A stretch of DNA of 64,000 nucleotides from DATKZM01 sp035527975. Its GTDB lineage: Bacteria; Pseudomonadota; Alphaproteobacteria; JAPULJ01. Location: the NCBI GenBank assembly GCA_035527975.1, contig DATKZM010000088.1, forward strand, positions 1 to 64,000, in the 5' to 3' direction. The notes under the pieces were generated by a model that worked only from the letters and a program-made list of their open reading frames with translations, was not told the origin of the DNA and did no database searches. Positions within the stretch are counted from its first letter, which is position 1; the number at the start of each line of letters is the position of its first letter. Of the stretch, positions 52,471 to 62,825 are shown in pieces. The position numbers and the translations under genes are program-made.

Positions 52471-54315
52471 ATGGAAAACCACGGCTTCCTCTTCGAGATC
52501 GTGTTGCTGCTGACCGCGGCGATCGTCGCCGTGGTGCTGTTCGAGCGCATGCGGGTGAGCCCGATGCTGGGCTATCTCGCCGGCGGCATGATCATCGGGC
52601 CATCAGGTCTGGCGCTGGTCGCCGATGTCGAGACGATCGGCGTGGTCGGCGAGCTCGGCGTGGTGATGCTGCTTTTCTCGATCGGGCTGGAGCTCTCATT
52701 CCGGCGGCTCAAGCTGATGCGCTGGGAGGTCTTCGGGCTCGGCGGGGCGCAATTCCTGATCACCGGGCTGATCATCGCCGGCGCGGCCTGGGGGCTCGGC
52801 GCCACGCCAAAGGCCGCCTTCGTGATCGGCGCCGGCCTGGCGCTTTCCTCCACCGCGATCGTGCTCCAGCTTTTGTCCGAGCGCGGCGAGGTCGCAACCA
52901 AGCTCGGCCGCGTGGGGGTTTCGGTCCTGCTGCTTCAGGATCTTGTCGTAATACCGCTGCTCGCCGTGGTGCCGATCCTCGGCGGGGCCGCGCGCGATAC
53001 CGACTGGACCCAGGTCGGGCTCGCCGTCGGCAAGGCCGCGCTGGCGCTCACGCTGATCATGGTGGCGGGCCGGCTGGTGCTGCAGCCAATCTACCGCGCG
53101 ATCGCGCGCGACCACGGCCATGAGATCTTCATCGCCCTCACCCTGCTCGCCGTGCTCGGCACCGGCTGGGCGACCGAGCAGGCCGGGTTGTCGCTCACGC
53201 TGGGCGCCTTTCTGGCCGGGCTGCTGCTCGCCGAAACCGAGTTCCGCCATCAGATCGAAGCCGACATCAAACCCTTCCAAGGCCTGCTGATGGGGCTTTT
53301 CTTCATGGCCATCGGCATGCAGGTCGACCTCGCCGCGGCGGCGCGGAACTGGTGGCTGGTGGCGGCGCTCGCGGTGGCTCTGATCGTGCTCAAGACCGCG
53401 ATCCTCTATCTGCTTTGCCGCGTGCTGGTGAAGCTGCCGGTCTTTCTCTCGCTGCGCGTCGGGATGACCCTCGCCCAGGGCGGCGAGTTCGGTTTCATCC
53501 TGATCGGCGCCGCCGCGCTGATCGGCTTCATTCCCGAGCCGATGAAGCAGATCTGCCTCGTCGTGATCAGCATCTCGATGATCGCAACCCCCTTCCTGGC
53601 CGGCGCCGGCAAGGCCCTCGCCGACCGTTTCGAGCGCTTCACCCCGGTCGGCCTGGCGGCGCTGGAGCAGGACAACATCGACCTCGCGCGCCACGTCGTC
53701 ATCGCCGGTTTCGGGCGGGTCGGCCGGATCGTGGGGCGCCTGCTGGAGGCCCGCCGCATTCCCTACGTCGCCATCGACAGCAACGCCGCCAACGTACTCG
53801 ACGGGCGCGGCCGCGGCCTGCCGGTCTATTTCGGTCATGCCGCTCAGCGCGATCTGCTTTGGAGCGTCGGCATCGATCGGGCCTCGGCCCTGGTCATCAC
53901 CATGGGCGATGCGCGGATCGCGCTCGAGCTGGTGGCCATGCTGAAGCACCGCCTGCCGGAGCTGCCGATCATCGCCCGCGCCCGCGACAGCGACCACGCG
54001 CGCGACCTTCTCGATCTGGGCGCCAACATCGCGGTGCCAGAGACGCTGGAAGCGAGCCTGATCCTGGGTGCCGCGACGCTCAAACAGCACGGTATCGGCG
54101 AAAGCGAAATCGAGGCGGCGCTGAACGAGTTGCGGGCCGATCGCGGTTTCCTGCTGGCTTCCGACCGTGCGCTGACGAACCCGGAGGCGCCGCGGGATCC
54201 GGCCGCGGCGCGCGACACCCCGCCGGCGCCCGACCGGCCGCCCGCCTCCGATGCCGATCTGCCGCTGCCGCCGGCCGCTGAAATCAGAAAAGAACCAACG
54301 CAAACAGGGCGGTAA
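52471..54315 (+). CDS. CPA2-family K+/H+ antiporter with RCK domain (KefB-like)
   Basis: This 614-aa protein has 12-13 hydrophobic helices (RMRVSPMLGYLAGGMIIGPS as an early motif) and a C-terminal TrkA-N/RCK domain starting VVIAGFGRVGRIVGRLLEA near residue 410. The RCK segment binds NAD(H) or glutathione adducts in Kef proteins. The tail is Pro/Asp/Arg-rich (DTPPAPDRPPASDADL). It exports K+ in exchange for protons. Its 3' end overlaps the end of the antisense 59-aa gene by 32 bp. Confidence 0.93.
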   Translation: MENHGFLFEIVLLLTAAIVAVVLFERMRVSPMLGYLAGGMIIGPSGLALVADVETIGVVGELGVVMLLFSIGLELSFRRLKLMRWEVFGLGGAQFLITGLIIAGAAWGLGATPKAAFVIGAGLALSSTAIVLQLLSERGEVATKLGRVGVSVLLLQDLVVIPLLAVVPILGGAARDTDWTQVGLAVGKAALALTLIMVAGRLVLQPIYRAIARDHGHEIFIALTLLAVLGTGWATEQAGLSLTLGAFLAGLLLAETEFRHQIEADIKPFQGLLMGLFFMAIGMQVDLAAAARNWWLVAALAVALIVLKTAILYLLCRVLVKLPVFLSLRVGMTLAQGGEFGFILIGAAALIGFIPEPMKQICLVVISISMIATPFLAGAGKALADRFERFTPVGLAALEQDNIDLARHVVIAGFGRVGRIVGRLLEARRIPYVAIDSNAANVLDGRGRGLPVYFGHAAQRDLLWSVGIDRASALVITMGDARIALELVAMLKHRLPELPIIARARDSDHARDLLDLGANIAVPETLEASLILGAATLKQHGIGESEIEAALNELRADRGFLLASDRALTNPEAPRDPAAARDTPPAPDRPPASDADLPLPPAAEIRKEPTQTGR

Positions 54316-54463
54316 GGGCGACGAACCGCAGCGCGTCGGCAAGCATCGAGAAGACAATCACAAGCGCCCGCAGATCCTCATTCTCCATCCCCGCGAGCCG
54401 CTCGCGCAGCCGCAACAGATCGAAGCCGAGGATCCGCCCAGCAATGTCGATCGTCTTTCGCAT
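54284..54463 (-). CDS. 59-aa single-span membrane protein, paralogue A
   Basis: This unlisted short ORF encodes a 59-aa protein with an amphipathic N-terminal part (TIDIAGRILGFDLLRLRERL) and a C-terminal hydrophobic helix (DALRFVALTALFALVLF). It is collinear with paralogue B (54578-54757) without any gap; 24 of 59 residues are identical. Shared positions include IDI, FD, RL, MLAD, RF and LVL. The stop overlaps the antisense end of the kefB-like gene. No strong ribosome site is visible. Function is unknown. Confidence 0.7.
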   Translation of the reverse strand: MRKTIDIAGRILGFDLLRLRERLAGMENEDLRALVIVFSMLADALRFVALTALFALVLF

Positions 54464-54577
54464 CGGCGTGATGTTAGCGGATCGCGCCTTGCAATTTCCT
54501 GAAAGCTGAAACGCCGAAGGCGTTTCAGCGCCGTTTGGGTCGAAAAGGCGGCATGCAGGGGGCGTTCTGGCAAACGC

Positions 54578-54757
54578 CTAATACAGCACCAGCACGAAGA
54601 TACAGGTCACCAGGAAGAAGCGGATGGTGTCGGCGAGCATGGTGAAGAGGACCAGGAGGATTTGCGTCTTGCGGTCTTCCAGCGCATCCAGGCGCGCGCC
54701 CAACTTCACGATGTCGAAGCTCAGCAGGCTGGCAAGGATGTCGATGACGAAGCTCAT
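54578..54757 (-). CDS. 59-aa single-span membrane protein, paralogue B
   Basis: This is a second 59-aa ORF, just upstream of paralogue A on the same strand, with the same layout: an N-terminal FVIDILASLLSFDIVKLGAR part, a charged linker (DALEDRKTQ), and a hydrophobic end (DTIRFFLVTCIFVLVLY). The equal length, ungapped alignment and shared MLAD..RF..T..F.LVL core argue both are real genes from duplication. Upstream AGGA is 12 bases from the ATG. Function is unknown. Confidence 0.72.
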   Translation of the reverse strand: MSFVIDILASLLSFDIVKLGARLDALEDRKTQILLVLFTMLADTIRFFLVTCIFVLVLY

Positions 54758-54891
54758 CGCGCTGGCATCCTGTCGTGGCTATGGCGTGGCCGACCCGCGC
54801 GGTCTCGCGGCCCCGGCCGGTTGCCCGGTTAGTCGGTCCGGTCATTGTCCGATAAATGGTCCCAGCGAGTAATTCGGCGCGTGGTCCCACC

Positions 54892-54942
54892 AAAGAAAGA
54901 GCCGCCCGAGACCACTTCGGCTGAATTGGTCCCGGACGGCTC
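54892..54942 (-). terminator. Intrinsic terminator of 178-aa membrane protein gene
   Basis: On the minus strand, GAGCCGTCCGGGACCA pairs with TGGTCTCGGGCGGCTC around a 12-nt loop and is followed by TTTCTTT. It lies 22 bases after the stop at 54964. Three mismatches or wobbles remain in the stem. Confidence 0.85.
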
Positions 54943-54963
54943 CTGGTACTTGATACGAGCGGC

Positions 54964-55500
54964 CTAGAGCTTGTCGACGCGCATATCGTCTTCGGAGGTG
55001 TTGAAGGTGGTATCGGCCACGTTGCGCAGCTTGTCGATGATCTGCTTGGAAGCAAGACCGACAACGGCGCCAACAGCGGCGATGCCGAAGGGGCTCAGCT
55101 GGGTGCCGAGTCCGCCGTCGAGCAGGAAGCCGCTGCGCAGAATGAAGTAAACCAACAGCGCCAGCGCGGCGCCCATCGGCGCGCGCAGGAGGAACCACCA
55201 GACCCAGCTCGCCGAGAGCCGGCGGTTGCCGACAAAGCTGGAGAACGAGGTGGCGATATGGATGAAGGAGCCAAGCGCACCGGTGATCATTACGATCCCC
55301 AGGGCGATGGTCTCGTCAAGCCCGGTCCACACGACCTTGCCCCCCTGAAGGGACGAGGATGGCCAGAGATAAAGCAGCAAGGCGCCGAGCCCGCATACCA
55401 GGCATATCATGAAGACCCCGACCACGAACGTGCCGTAGCCGTGCAAGAAATGGGCAGGCCGCCTTCTATTTTGGTCCACGACCGTGGAGCTCCCAGCCAT
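54964..55500 (-). CDS. Unknown membrane protein, 178 aa
   Basis: This 178-aa protein has four hydrophobic segments: GTFVVGVFMICLVCGLGALLLYL, TIALGIVMITGALGSFIHIA, SWVWWFLLRAPMGAALALLV and FGIAAVGAVVGLASKQIIDKL. A cytoplasmic C-terminal tail ends DMRVDKL. GGAGA lies about 8 bases before its ATG. I do not recognise the family. A candidate CtrA box lies about 175 bp upstream. It lies upstream of the two 59-aa paralogues but is separated from them by its own terminator. Confidence 0.72.
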   Translation of the reverse strand: MAGSSTVVDQNRRRPAHFLHGYGTFVVGVFMICLVCGLGALLLYLWPSSSLQGGKVVWTGLDETIALGIVMITGALGSFIHIATSFSSFVGNRRLSASWVWWFLLRAPMGAALALLVYFILRSGFLLDGGLGTQLSPFGIAAVGAVVGLASKQIIDKLRNVADTTFNTSEDDMRVDKL

Positions 55501-55844
55501 AGTCAACTCTCCTTTCTGGCGCTTGAGGCCAGTTCCCTGGCCCCGGATCGCCGGGCGAAGCGTCTGCCTCGCCGCGATGATGGGGCATCGAATTCGTCCG
55601 CATTCACGGGGGCGCACCAACGCATCGAACGCCGGATACCCCCTTCGTGCGCGATGAAAATAGGGCTCATGTAGTTAAATTTGGTTTAAGGTTAACGCAC
55701 AAAAATCGACCCCATACGGGGCTAGGCGCATCGCTTCTGCGCCAATGTGCGTTGAATTATCGCGAAATTCGGGGCGGTCTGGGGGCCGCGCGCGATGGCG
55801 CGCTCCGATCAGGTGCGCAAGGGCGCGGGACCTTCGCGCGGGCG
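55501..55844. other. Intergenic region holding the CtrA-type box
   Basis: This 344-bp gap between the 178-aa gene start and msrB end has an AT-richer patch at 55660-55700, then a GCGCATCGCTTCTGCGCC hairpin at about 55726-55743 that may terminate or regulate. No ORF with coding character is seen. Confidence 0.45.
55675..55689. promoter_or_regulatory. CtrA-type box TTAA-N7-TTAA
   Basis: TTAA-ATTTGGT-TTAA matches the alphaproteobacterial CtrA consensus exactly, and a further GGTTAAC follows. It lies upstream of the 178-aa membrane protein gene on the minus strand and downstream of msrB's end. Direct binding needs testing; two TTAA pairs alone can occur by chance. Confidence 0.5.
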
Positions 55845-56276
55845 TTATTCCTTCTTGAGGTCCAGCGACGCCGAGTTCAGGCAGTAGCGCTGGCCGGTCG
55901 GCGCCGGGCCGTCGGGGAAGACATGGCCCAGATGCGCATCGCAGCGCGAGCATACGACCTCGGTGCGGCGCATGAACAGCGAGCGGTCTTCCTTGACCGC
56001 GACCGCGGCCTCGTCCACCGGCGCGTGGAAGCTCGGCCAGCCGGTGCCGCTCTCATATTTGGTTTCGCTGGAGAACAGCGGCTGGCCGCAGCAGATGCAA
56101 TTATATGTGCCCTTGGCCTTCTCGTCCCAGTAGCGCCCGGTGAAGGCGCGCTCGGTGCCGGCCTTGCGGGCCACCCGGTATTCCTCGGCCGAAAGCTGCT
56201 GGCGCCATTCCTCGTCCGGCTTCACGACCTTGCCGGCCCCGGCGGCATCCGCGGCTTTTTCCGCTTGCTTGGCCAT
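55845..56276 (-). CDS. msrB: Peptide-methionine (R)-S-oxide reductase
   Basis: This 143-aa MsrB has zinc-binding CICCGQPLF and CSRCDAHLGHVFPDG, the WPSFHAP motif, and the catalytic Cys in RYCLNSASLDL. It reduces the R form of methionine sulfoxide in proteins. The start MAKQAEKAADAAG adds about 15 lysine/alanine-rich residues before the core, typical of the family. It is followed on the minus strand by the membrane protein gene after the CtrA box. Confidence 0.95.
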   Translation of the reverse strand: MAKQAEKAADAAGAGKVVKPDEEWRQQLSAEEYRVARKAGTERAFTGRYWDEKAKGTYNCICCGQPLFSSETKYESGTGWPSFHAPVDEAAVAVKEDRSLFMRRTEVVCSRCDAHLGHVFPDGPAPTGQRYCLNSASLDLKKE

Positions 56277-56398
56277 TGTCGCACTCCCACTGAGTTTCCA
56301 CCCTGCCTTACGATATGGCCAGAGGGCGCCCCGCCGCAAGCCGCCCGTGCCTCACGACCGCGTGCGCGCGCTTATCGTCAAATCCGGTGGGCATGCCG

Positions 56399-56605
56399 TC
56401 AAGGCACTCGCGCCAGCGAAACCGCTTTGCGGGCGAGGCGGTAGGGCTCGGCGGTGAAGGTCACGGCCATGCCCGCCTCGAGCGTCTCGAGCCCGGCCGC
56501 CTTGATGGTCTCGGGATAGACCACGACGTCGGGCCCGCCAGCCTCGGGCGTGATGAAGCCGAAGCCCTTCGCCGCGCTGAACCAGGAGACCGTGCCGTTT
56601 TCCAT
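56399..56605 (-). CDS. Cold-shock domain protein, divergent
   Basis: This 68-aa protein has the cold-shock motif NGTVSWFSAAKGFGFITPE, where KGFGFI is RNP1. RNP2, normally VFVHF, is replaced by VVVYP, so a key aromatic and His residue are missing or shifted. The rest (GMAVTFTAEPYRLARKAVSL) follows the fold. It may bind RNA or DNA weakly or differently. The start at MENGTVSWF was taken from the family; a longer start ten codons earlier is possible. Confidence 0.85.
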   Translation of the reverse strand: MENGTVSWFSAAKGFGFITPEAGGPDVVVYPETIKAAGLETLEAGMAVTFTAEPYRLARKAVSLARVP

Positions 56606-56703
56606 GGGGCCGCATTCCAGAGGGTCGCTTTCCATGGGGGTGATGGGTAGGGGAGCGGCCGCGAATTATCAAGGTGAACAGAGGGATTGCTGCCGATCCC
56701 TCC

Positions 56704-56790
56704 CGTCATTCCCGCGCAAGCGGGAATCCAGGGATCATAGGGAGCAGGTCTCACCGGCGTCCCTGGACTCCCGCTTGCGCGGGAGTGACG
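56704..56790. repeat. Paired hairpin repeat
   Basis: Two mirrored hairpins: CGTCATTCCCGCGCAAGCGG and CCCGCTTGCGCGGGAGTGAC, with inner TCCAGGGA/TCCCTGGA pairs. It is the most regular copy of this family in the window, upstream of the cold-shock gene. Confidence 0.85.
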
Positions 56791-56818
56791 ATCGAAGATT
56801 AGACCTACAACAGTATTT

Positions 56819-56977
56819 GTAGGGGCGGGTTTGAAACCCGCCCGCAACGTCCGTCCTAAGTGAACCACAGAGACACAGAGGCACAGAGGCACAGAGGCGG
56901 CGGGAGGCGCGGCAGCACCAATCCTTTGCTCTGTGTCTCTGTGGTGAAAAATGGGCGGGCTTGAAACCCGCCCCTAC
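56819..56977. repeat. Nested inverted repeat (GTAGGGGCGGG and CCACAGAG)
   Basis: The outer arms read GTAGGGGCGGGTTTGAAACC (56819-) and mirror to GGCTTGAAACCCGCCCCTAC (-56977). Inside lies a second inverted pair, ACCACAGAGACACAGAG against CTCTGTGTCTCTGTGGT. A CACAGAGG triplicate occurs in the left inner arm. It resembles a composite of two elements, one inside the other. The inner one recurs at 51098-51227. It ends 23 bp before uvrB's stop. Confidence 0.85.
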
Positions 56978-56999
56978 GAATATCGTGACCGCTCCGCCC

Positions 57000-59183
<2,184 letters not shown>

Positions 59184-59400
59184 CACAATATGTGCCGCGG
59201 GGCCGGGAATGCCAATGGGATCCCCGATCCCTCCTGACACGTCCGGCCTCTTCCCCGATCGCCACCCCGGCCGCAGCGAAGCGAAGAGCCGGGGTCCATG
59301 GGGCGTCGGATCAGGGCTACCGTCCGCGTCGGCCCGGCTCTACCGATGGACCCCGGATCAAGTCCGGGGTGACGGACGGTGGGTGGACGGCATGGAAATT
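59184..59400. repeat. Palindromic intergenic repeats
   Basis: A CCGGGGTCCATGGG segment and its partner GATGGACCCCGGATCAAGTC (about 59290-59375) form a hairpin variant related to 44681-44796. No gene is found in this gap. Confidence 0.65.
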
Positions 59401-59403
59401 ACC

Positions 59404-59468
59404 GCCAAAAAGAACCGTGGCCGGCCCGTCGCTCGGGAGAGGGGGTCGAGCGACGGAACCGGCCACGG
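59404..59468 (-). terminator. Strong intrinsic terminator for the VIT/vWA gene
   Basis: CCGTGGCCGG plus CCGTCGCTCG on one side pair with CGAGCGACGG plus CCGGCCACGG on the other, with two bulged A residues. On the minus strand, TTCTTTTTGG follows. It sits 29 bases after the stop at 59498. Confidence 0.88.
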
Positions 59469-59497
59469 ATGCTGGCCTTGGCAGGTGGAGGCTCGGA

Positions 59498-62140
59498 TCA
59501 GGCGATCCGGCTCCGCCGCAGCCAGACCATCACACCGCCCAGCAACAGCACCAGAAGCGCCAGCGACGCGTAAAGATCGCGCCGATCGCGCCCTGCCGCC
59601 GCCTGCTGGTCCTTTCGCTTGGCGGCCGCCGTCTTCCCAGCGGTGATCGCCGCCGTAGCGTCGGCAACCTGCGTAGGCGCCTTGACGGTGGTTTTGCCGC
59701 CGACATTGGCGCCGGCTTTGGTATCGGCCTTGATTGGCGCCTTGATGTCGGCACCGGCCGCGCCACCGGTCCGCCCTGATCCGTTGCGGGCGGCCTCCCG
59801 GGCGAGGCGCTCGCGCACCTTCCCAGCCTCAGCCCAGGGCTTGGGCTTGCCCGGCTTGACCGTCATCGGCTTCACCGTGCCGGTCACCGGCGGGGGCGCT
59901 TTCGCTGCATCCGCCGAAACCTTGGGTACTCCGGCCAACGCGCCAACCTGCGCGCGGTGCTTTGCCGCCGAGAAGCGGCTGACCGACTTCTGCGCCAACT
60001 GGCCGCGAAGCCTGACTTCCTTCTTCTCGGTCTCGATCACGCTGGGCGTCACCGCCTTGTCGGCGCGGCGCTCGCCGTGCTTGCCGCGGCGCTGGCTCGG
60101 CTGCTTGCCGAAGACGCTCTCGAAGTTCCATCCGGCCGGCAGGTTCACCGCCACCGCCTCGGTGTTGACGCCCTCGCCGGAAGGACGCGACGGGGTCACG
60201 TCGACGGCGACGAGACTGGTGAACTTGCTGACGAGATGATGCTTGAGGGCAACGGCGAGCACTTGCCCGCGCACTTCCTTTCTGTCGGCGCCCTCGCGAA
60301 GCGAGTCCATCAGCGCCGCGATCTTGGCGCGGGCCCACAGGGCGCCCATGCCTTTACCCGGTTGACCACCCGTGAGCGGCAGGGCGAGCTTCCACGGCTT
60401 GCCGGCGAAGCGGCCCTCGATGATCACATTGCCGGCGAGCTTCTTGAGCTCCACGGCGACGATGACGGGCTCGCCGCGATAGAGGTCCTGGACCTTGCGA
60501 GGCCAAGCCTCCGCGCCGGTCTCGTGTGCGAAGGTGACGCGGATATCGGTCAGCACCGGCTCTTCGATCTTGCGGAACAGCGCGGTCATCTTCTCCTTGG
60601 TATCGGCGACGCGGCTCACGAAGGTGAAGGTGCCGCGGCCGTACTGCGCGGCCTTGGTCATGAAGTAGCTGTTGGGCGCCGAGCCGATACCCACGGTGAA
60701 GAGCCGCGTGTCGCCCAGATTTGCCTTGATGAACTTGAACAGCTGCTTCTCGTTGCCGACCGAACCATCGGTCAGGAAGATCACCTGACGCAGACGGTTT
60801 TCTTGTTTGCGCCCATCGAGCGCCATGTTGAGCGCCTTCAGCATTTCCGTACCGCCGCGCGCCTTCAGGCCTCGAACGAAGGCCCGCGCCCGGGCAATCG
60901 CCACCGGACTTGCATATTGCGCGTCGGCAAACAGCGAATGGGCGACGCTGTTGAATTCGATCACGTTGAAGCTGTCGCCCGGCGCCAGGCGCTCGAGTGC
61001 CAGCAGCAAGGCCGCCCGCGCCTGCGCGATCGACGTGCCCGACATCGAGCCCGACGTGTCGATCACGAAAACCACCTCGCGCGGCAGACGCTTGATCGCC
61101 GCCGTTTTGCCGCTTTCGCCATTGGGCGGCATCACCATCAGCAGCGCATAGGTCTTGCCGCCGATGGTCTCGGTGAACAGCCCGGCGCCGGGCGCGCTGC
61201 CGGTCTTGGGCAGCCAGGAGATCACCAGATCCTTCTCGGCAAAGACCGCCTGCTTGTCGAAGGTGATGGTCTTGCCGCCGTCTTCGTTGTCGGTGACCTT
61301 GATCTTGTGCGTGGCGCTCTTGATCCATTCGATCGGAAAGCCGGGCTTCAGGATCACATGCAACGAAACCGGATTGACTTTGCCGTGCTTGGGATGGCGC
61401 ACCGGCGGGGTGATGCGGTCGGCATCAGGCACGCGGGCCGTATTGGCGCCCCAGCCGCTACCGGAGAAAGCCACCACCCGCTCGCCCGAGGGGATGTAGC
61501 GCGGCCCCACCACCATCGGGAAACGAAGCGCGAAGGCGCCGCGGTCGTAGCGCAGCGTCTGCTGATATTCGATCTGCACGATCACCGTCTCGCCCGGCCC
61601 GATATTGGCGAGCGAGTTGGTGAAGATGTTGGGCCGCTCCTGTTCAGTGAGCGAAGCCTTCCTGCCCGCCTTGAGCGCCTCCAGATAGATCTTCCGCGCG
61701 GCCTCGCGCTCCTTGACCTTGCCTTCGATGAAACGGTCGCCGATGCGCAGGCGCAAACGGTCGACGGCGGAGTTCGTCGGCAGTGGGAAGACGTAAACGC
61801 CCTCGATCCATTTCTTCGAGGGGTTGGTGAATTGCTGGCTCACCACCACCCGGGCGACCAGGCCGCTGACCTCCATGCGGATATCGGTCTTGACCGTCGG
61901 CGCCCGCTCGTAGCGTCCCGGGGTCTCGGTCTTGATGAGCAGGCTGCCGCTCTCGACCTCCGACAGCCGCACGCCCCCGCGCGCCTCGGCAAAGGGGCGG
62001 CTGGCGGCCGTGATCAGCGCGACGGAAAAGACGAGCAGCGAAAGGACCAGCCGGAAGGCTGGATCGGTCGTTCTGAGTAGCGTTCGTTGGATGGGGGTGA
62101 CCCCGGGACACGATGCGCCGGGACGCGATACGTATGACAT
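59498..62140 (-). CDS. VIT/vWA-domain surface protein (marine proteobacterial sortase-target-like)
   Basis: This 880-aa protein has an N-terminal signal/anchor (RLVLSLLVFSVALITAASRP), a VIT domain (VKTDIRMEVSGLVARVVVSQ, EGVYVFPLP), and a vWA domain with the MIDAS motif DTSGSMSG (D361) and DGSVGNE. A long Lys/Ala/Thr-rich linker leads to a C-terminal TM helix (LYASLALLVLLLGGVMVWL) and RRSR. This is the layout of the 'marine proteobacterial sortase target' family, yet no LPXTG-type motif precedes the TM helix and no sortase gene is nearby. The start is fixed by GAGGGAG 6 bases before ATG. Confidence 0.9.
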   Translation of the reverse strand: MSYVSRPGASCPGVTPIQRTLLRTTDPAFRLVLSLLVFSVALITAASRPFAEARGGVRLSEVESGSLLIKTETPGRYERAPTVKTDIRMEVSGLVARVVVSQQFTNPSKKWIEGVYVFPLPTNSAVDRLRLRIGDRFIEGKVKEREAARKIYLEALKAGRKASLTEQERPNIFTNSLANIGPGETVIVQIEYQQTLRYDRGAFALRFPMVVGPRYIPSGERVVAFSGSGWGANTARVPDADRITPPVRHPKHGKVNPVSLHVILKPGFPIEWIKSATHKIKVTDNEDGGKTITFDKQAVFAEKDLVISWLPKTGSAPGAGLFTETIGGKTYALLMVMPPNGESGKTAAIKRLPREVVFVIDTSGSMSGTSIAQARAALLLALERLAPGDSFNVIEFNSVAHSLFADAQYASPVAIARARAFVRGLKARGGTEMLKALNMALDGRKQENRLRQVIFLTDGSVGNEKQLFKFIKANLGDTRLFTVGIGSAPNSYFMTKAAQYGRGTFTFVSRVADTKEKMTALFRKIEEPVLTDIRVTFAHETGAEAWPRKVQDLYRGEPVIVAVELKKLAGNVIIEGRFAGKPWKLALPLTGGQPGKGMGALWARAKIAALMDSLREGADRKEVRGQVLAVALKHHLVSKFTSLVAVDVTPSRPSGEGVNTEAVAVNLPAGWNFESVFGKQPSQRRGKHGERRADKAVTPSVIETEKKEVRLRGQLAQKSVSRFSAAKHRAQVGALAGVPKVSADAAKAPPPVTGTVKPMTVKPGKPKPWAEAGKVRERLAREAARNGSGRTGGAAGADIKAPIKADTKAGANVGGKTTVKAPTQVADATAAITAGKTAAAKRKDQQAAAGRDRRDLYASLALLVLLLGGVMVWLRRSRIA

Positions 62141-62508
62141 GCGTGGCTCCCTCAAATGCGGCGGCGCTTTTCATCAGCGCGGCCTTGGTTGCGGAGTGCC
62201 CGGCCGTCCGCCGGCGCCGCCCCCAACGGCGCCCAAATGCAAACCCGTACGACCGGATCGCTTAAGGCAGACGGACGGGCGCCCGCAGTTTCCGCAAACG
62301 GCTGACGTCATTTTTTGAAATATTCGGACGTCTGGCGGCCCGCTGCGGCACTATCGCTGCCGGAAACACCTGAAACCAACGCCGCCGCGCGCCATGCGTT
62401 GCTCCGCTTGATTTCATATGCGAGGCCCCGGTGGACGGAATTCGGCCGGCATGGCACTCTGAGCGGGTTGCTTTGCGATTGCCGTCTCGGGAGACCCAGC
62501 GCGATCCG
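62141..62508. other. Divergent promoter region of VIT/vWA gene and clpS
   Basis: This 368-bp gap has no ORF with coding character. Two GACGTC palindromes (62304-62309 and 62327-62332) are 23 bp apart, about two helical turns, flanking a TTTTTTGAAATATT patch. They could be a dimeric regulator's sites. The rest is GC-rich. Confidence 0.4.
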
Positions 62509-62814
62509 ATGAGCGATGACCAGAACAGCCCCCGCACCAAGGTTCGGCTGAAGACGGAACGCCCGCGCCTGCACAAGGTCATCCTGTTGAATGACGACTA
62601 CACGCCGCGCGAGTTCGTCGTCATGGTGCTGCGGGCGGTCTTCTCAATGACCGACGATCAGGCCTACCGCGTGATGGCTACCGCCCATCAGAAGGGCGCG
62701 TGCGTTGTCGCCGTTTTTACCAAGGACGTGGCCGAGTCCAAGGCGAGCGAAGCGACCGAGACGGCCCGCGCCGCCGGGCATCCGCTGATGTTCACGACCG
62801 AGCCCGAGCACTAG
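62509..62814 (+). CDS. clpS: ATP-dependent Clp protease adaptor
   Basis: This 101-aa ClpS has the core HKVILLNDDYTPREFVVMVL, where the DDYTP motif binds N-degrons, and AHQKGACVVAVFTKDVAESK. It delivers N-end-rule substrates to ClpAP. The usual clpA partner is not in this window. The start MSDDQNSPRTKVRLK is chosen by family; longer starts read through non-homologous sequence. Confidence 0.96.
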   Translation: MSDDQNSPRTKVRLKTERPRLHKVILLNDDYTPREFVVMVLRAVFSMTDDQAYRVMATAHQKGACVVAVFTKDVAESKASEATETARAAGHPLMFTTEPEH

Positions 62815-62825
62815 ATCAAGATCGT

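Noticed and set aside
52696..54357. 553-aa minus-strand ORF over the KefB-like gene
   Set aside because: Shadow frame; the antiporter has a clear membrane and RCK pattern.
59957..62080. 707-aa plus-strand ORF over the VIT/vWA gene
   Set aside because: Antisense shadow; the minus-strand protein has intact domains and signals.
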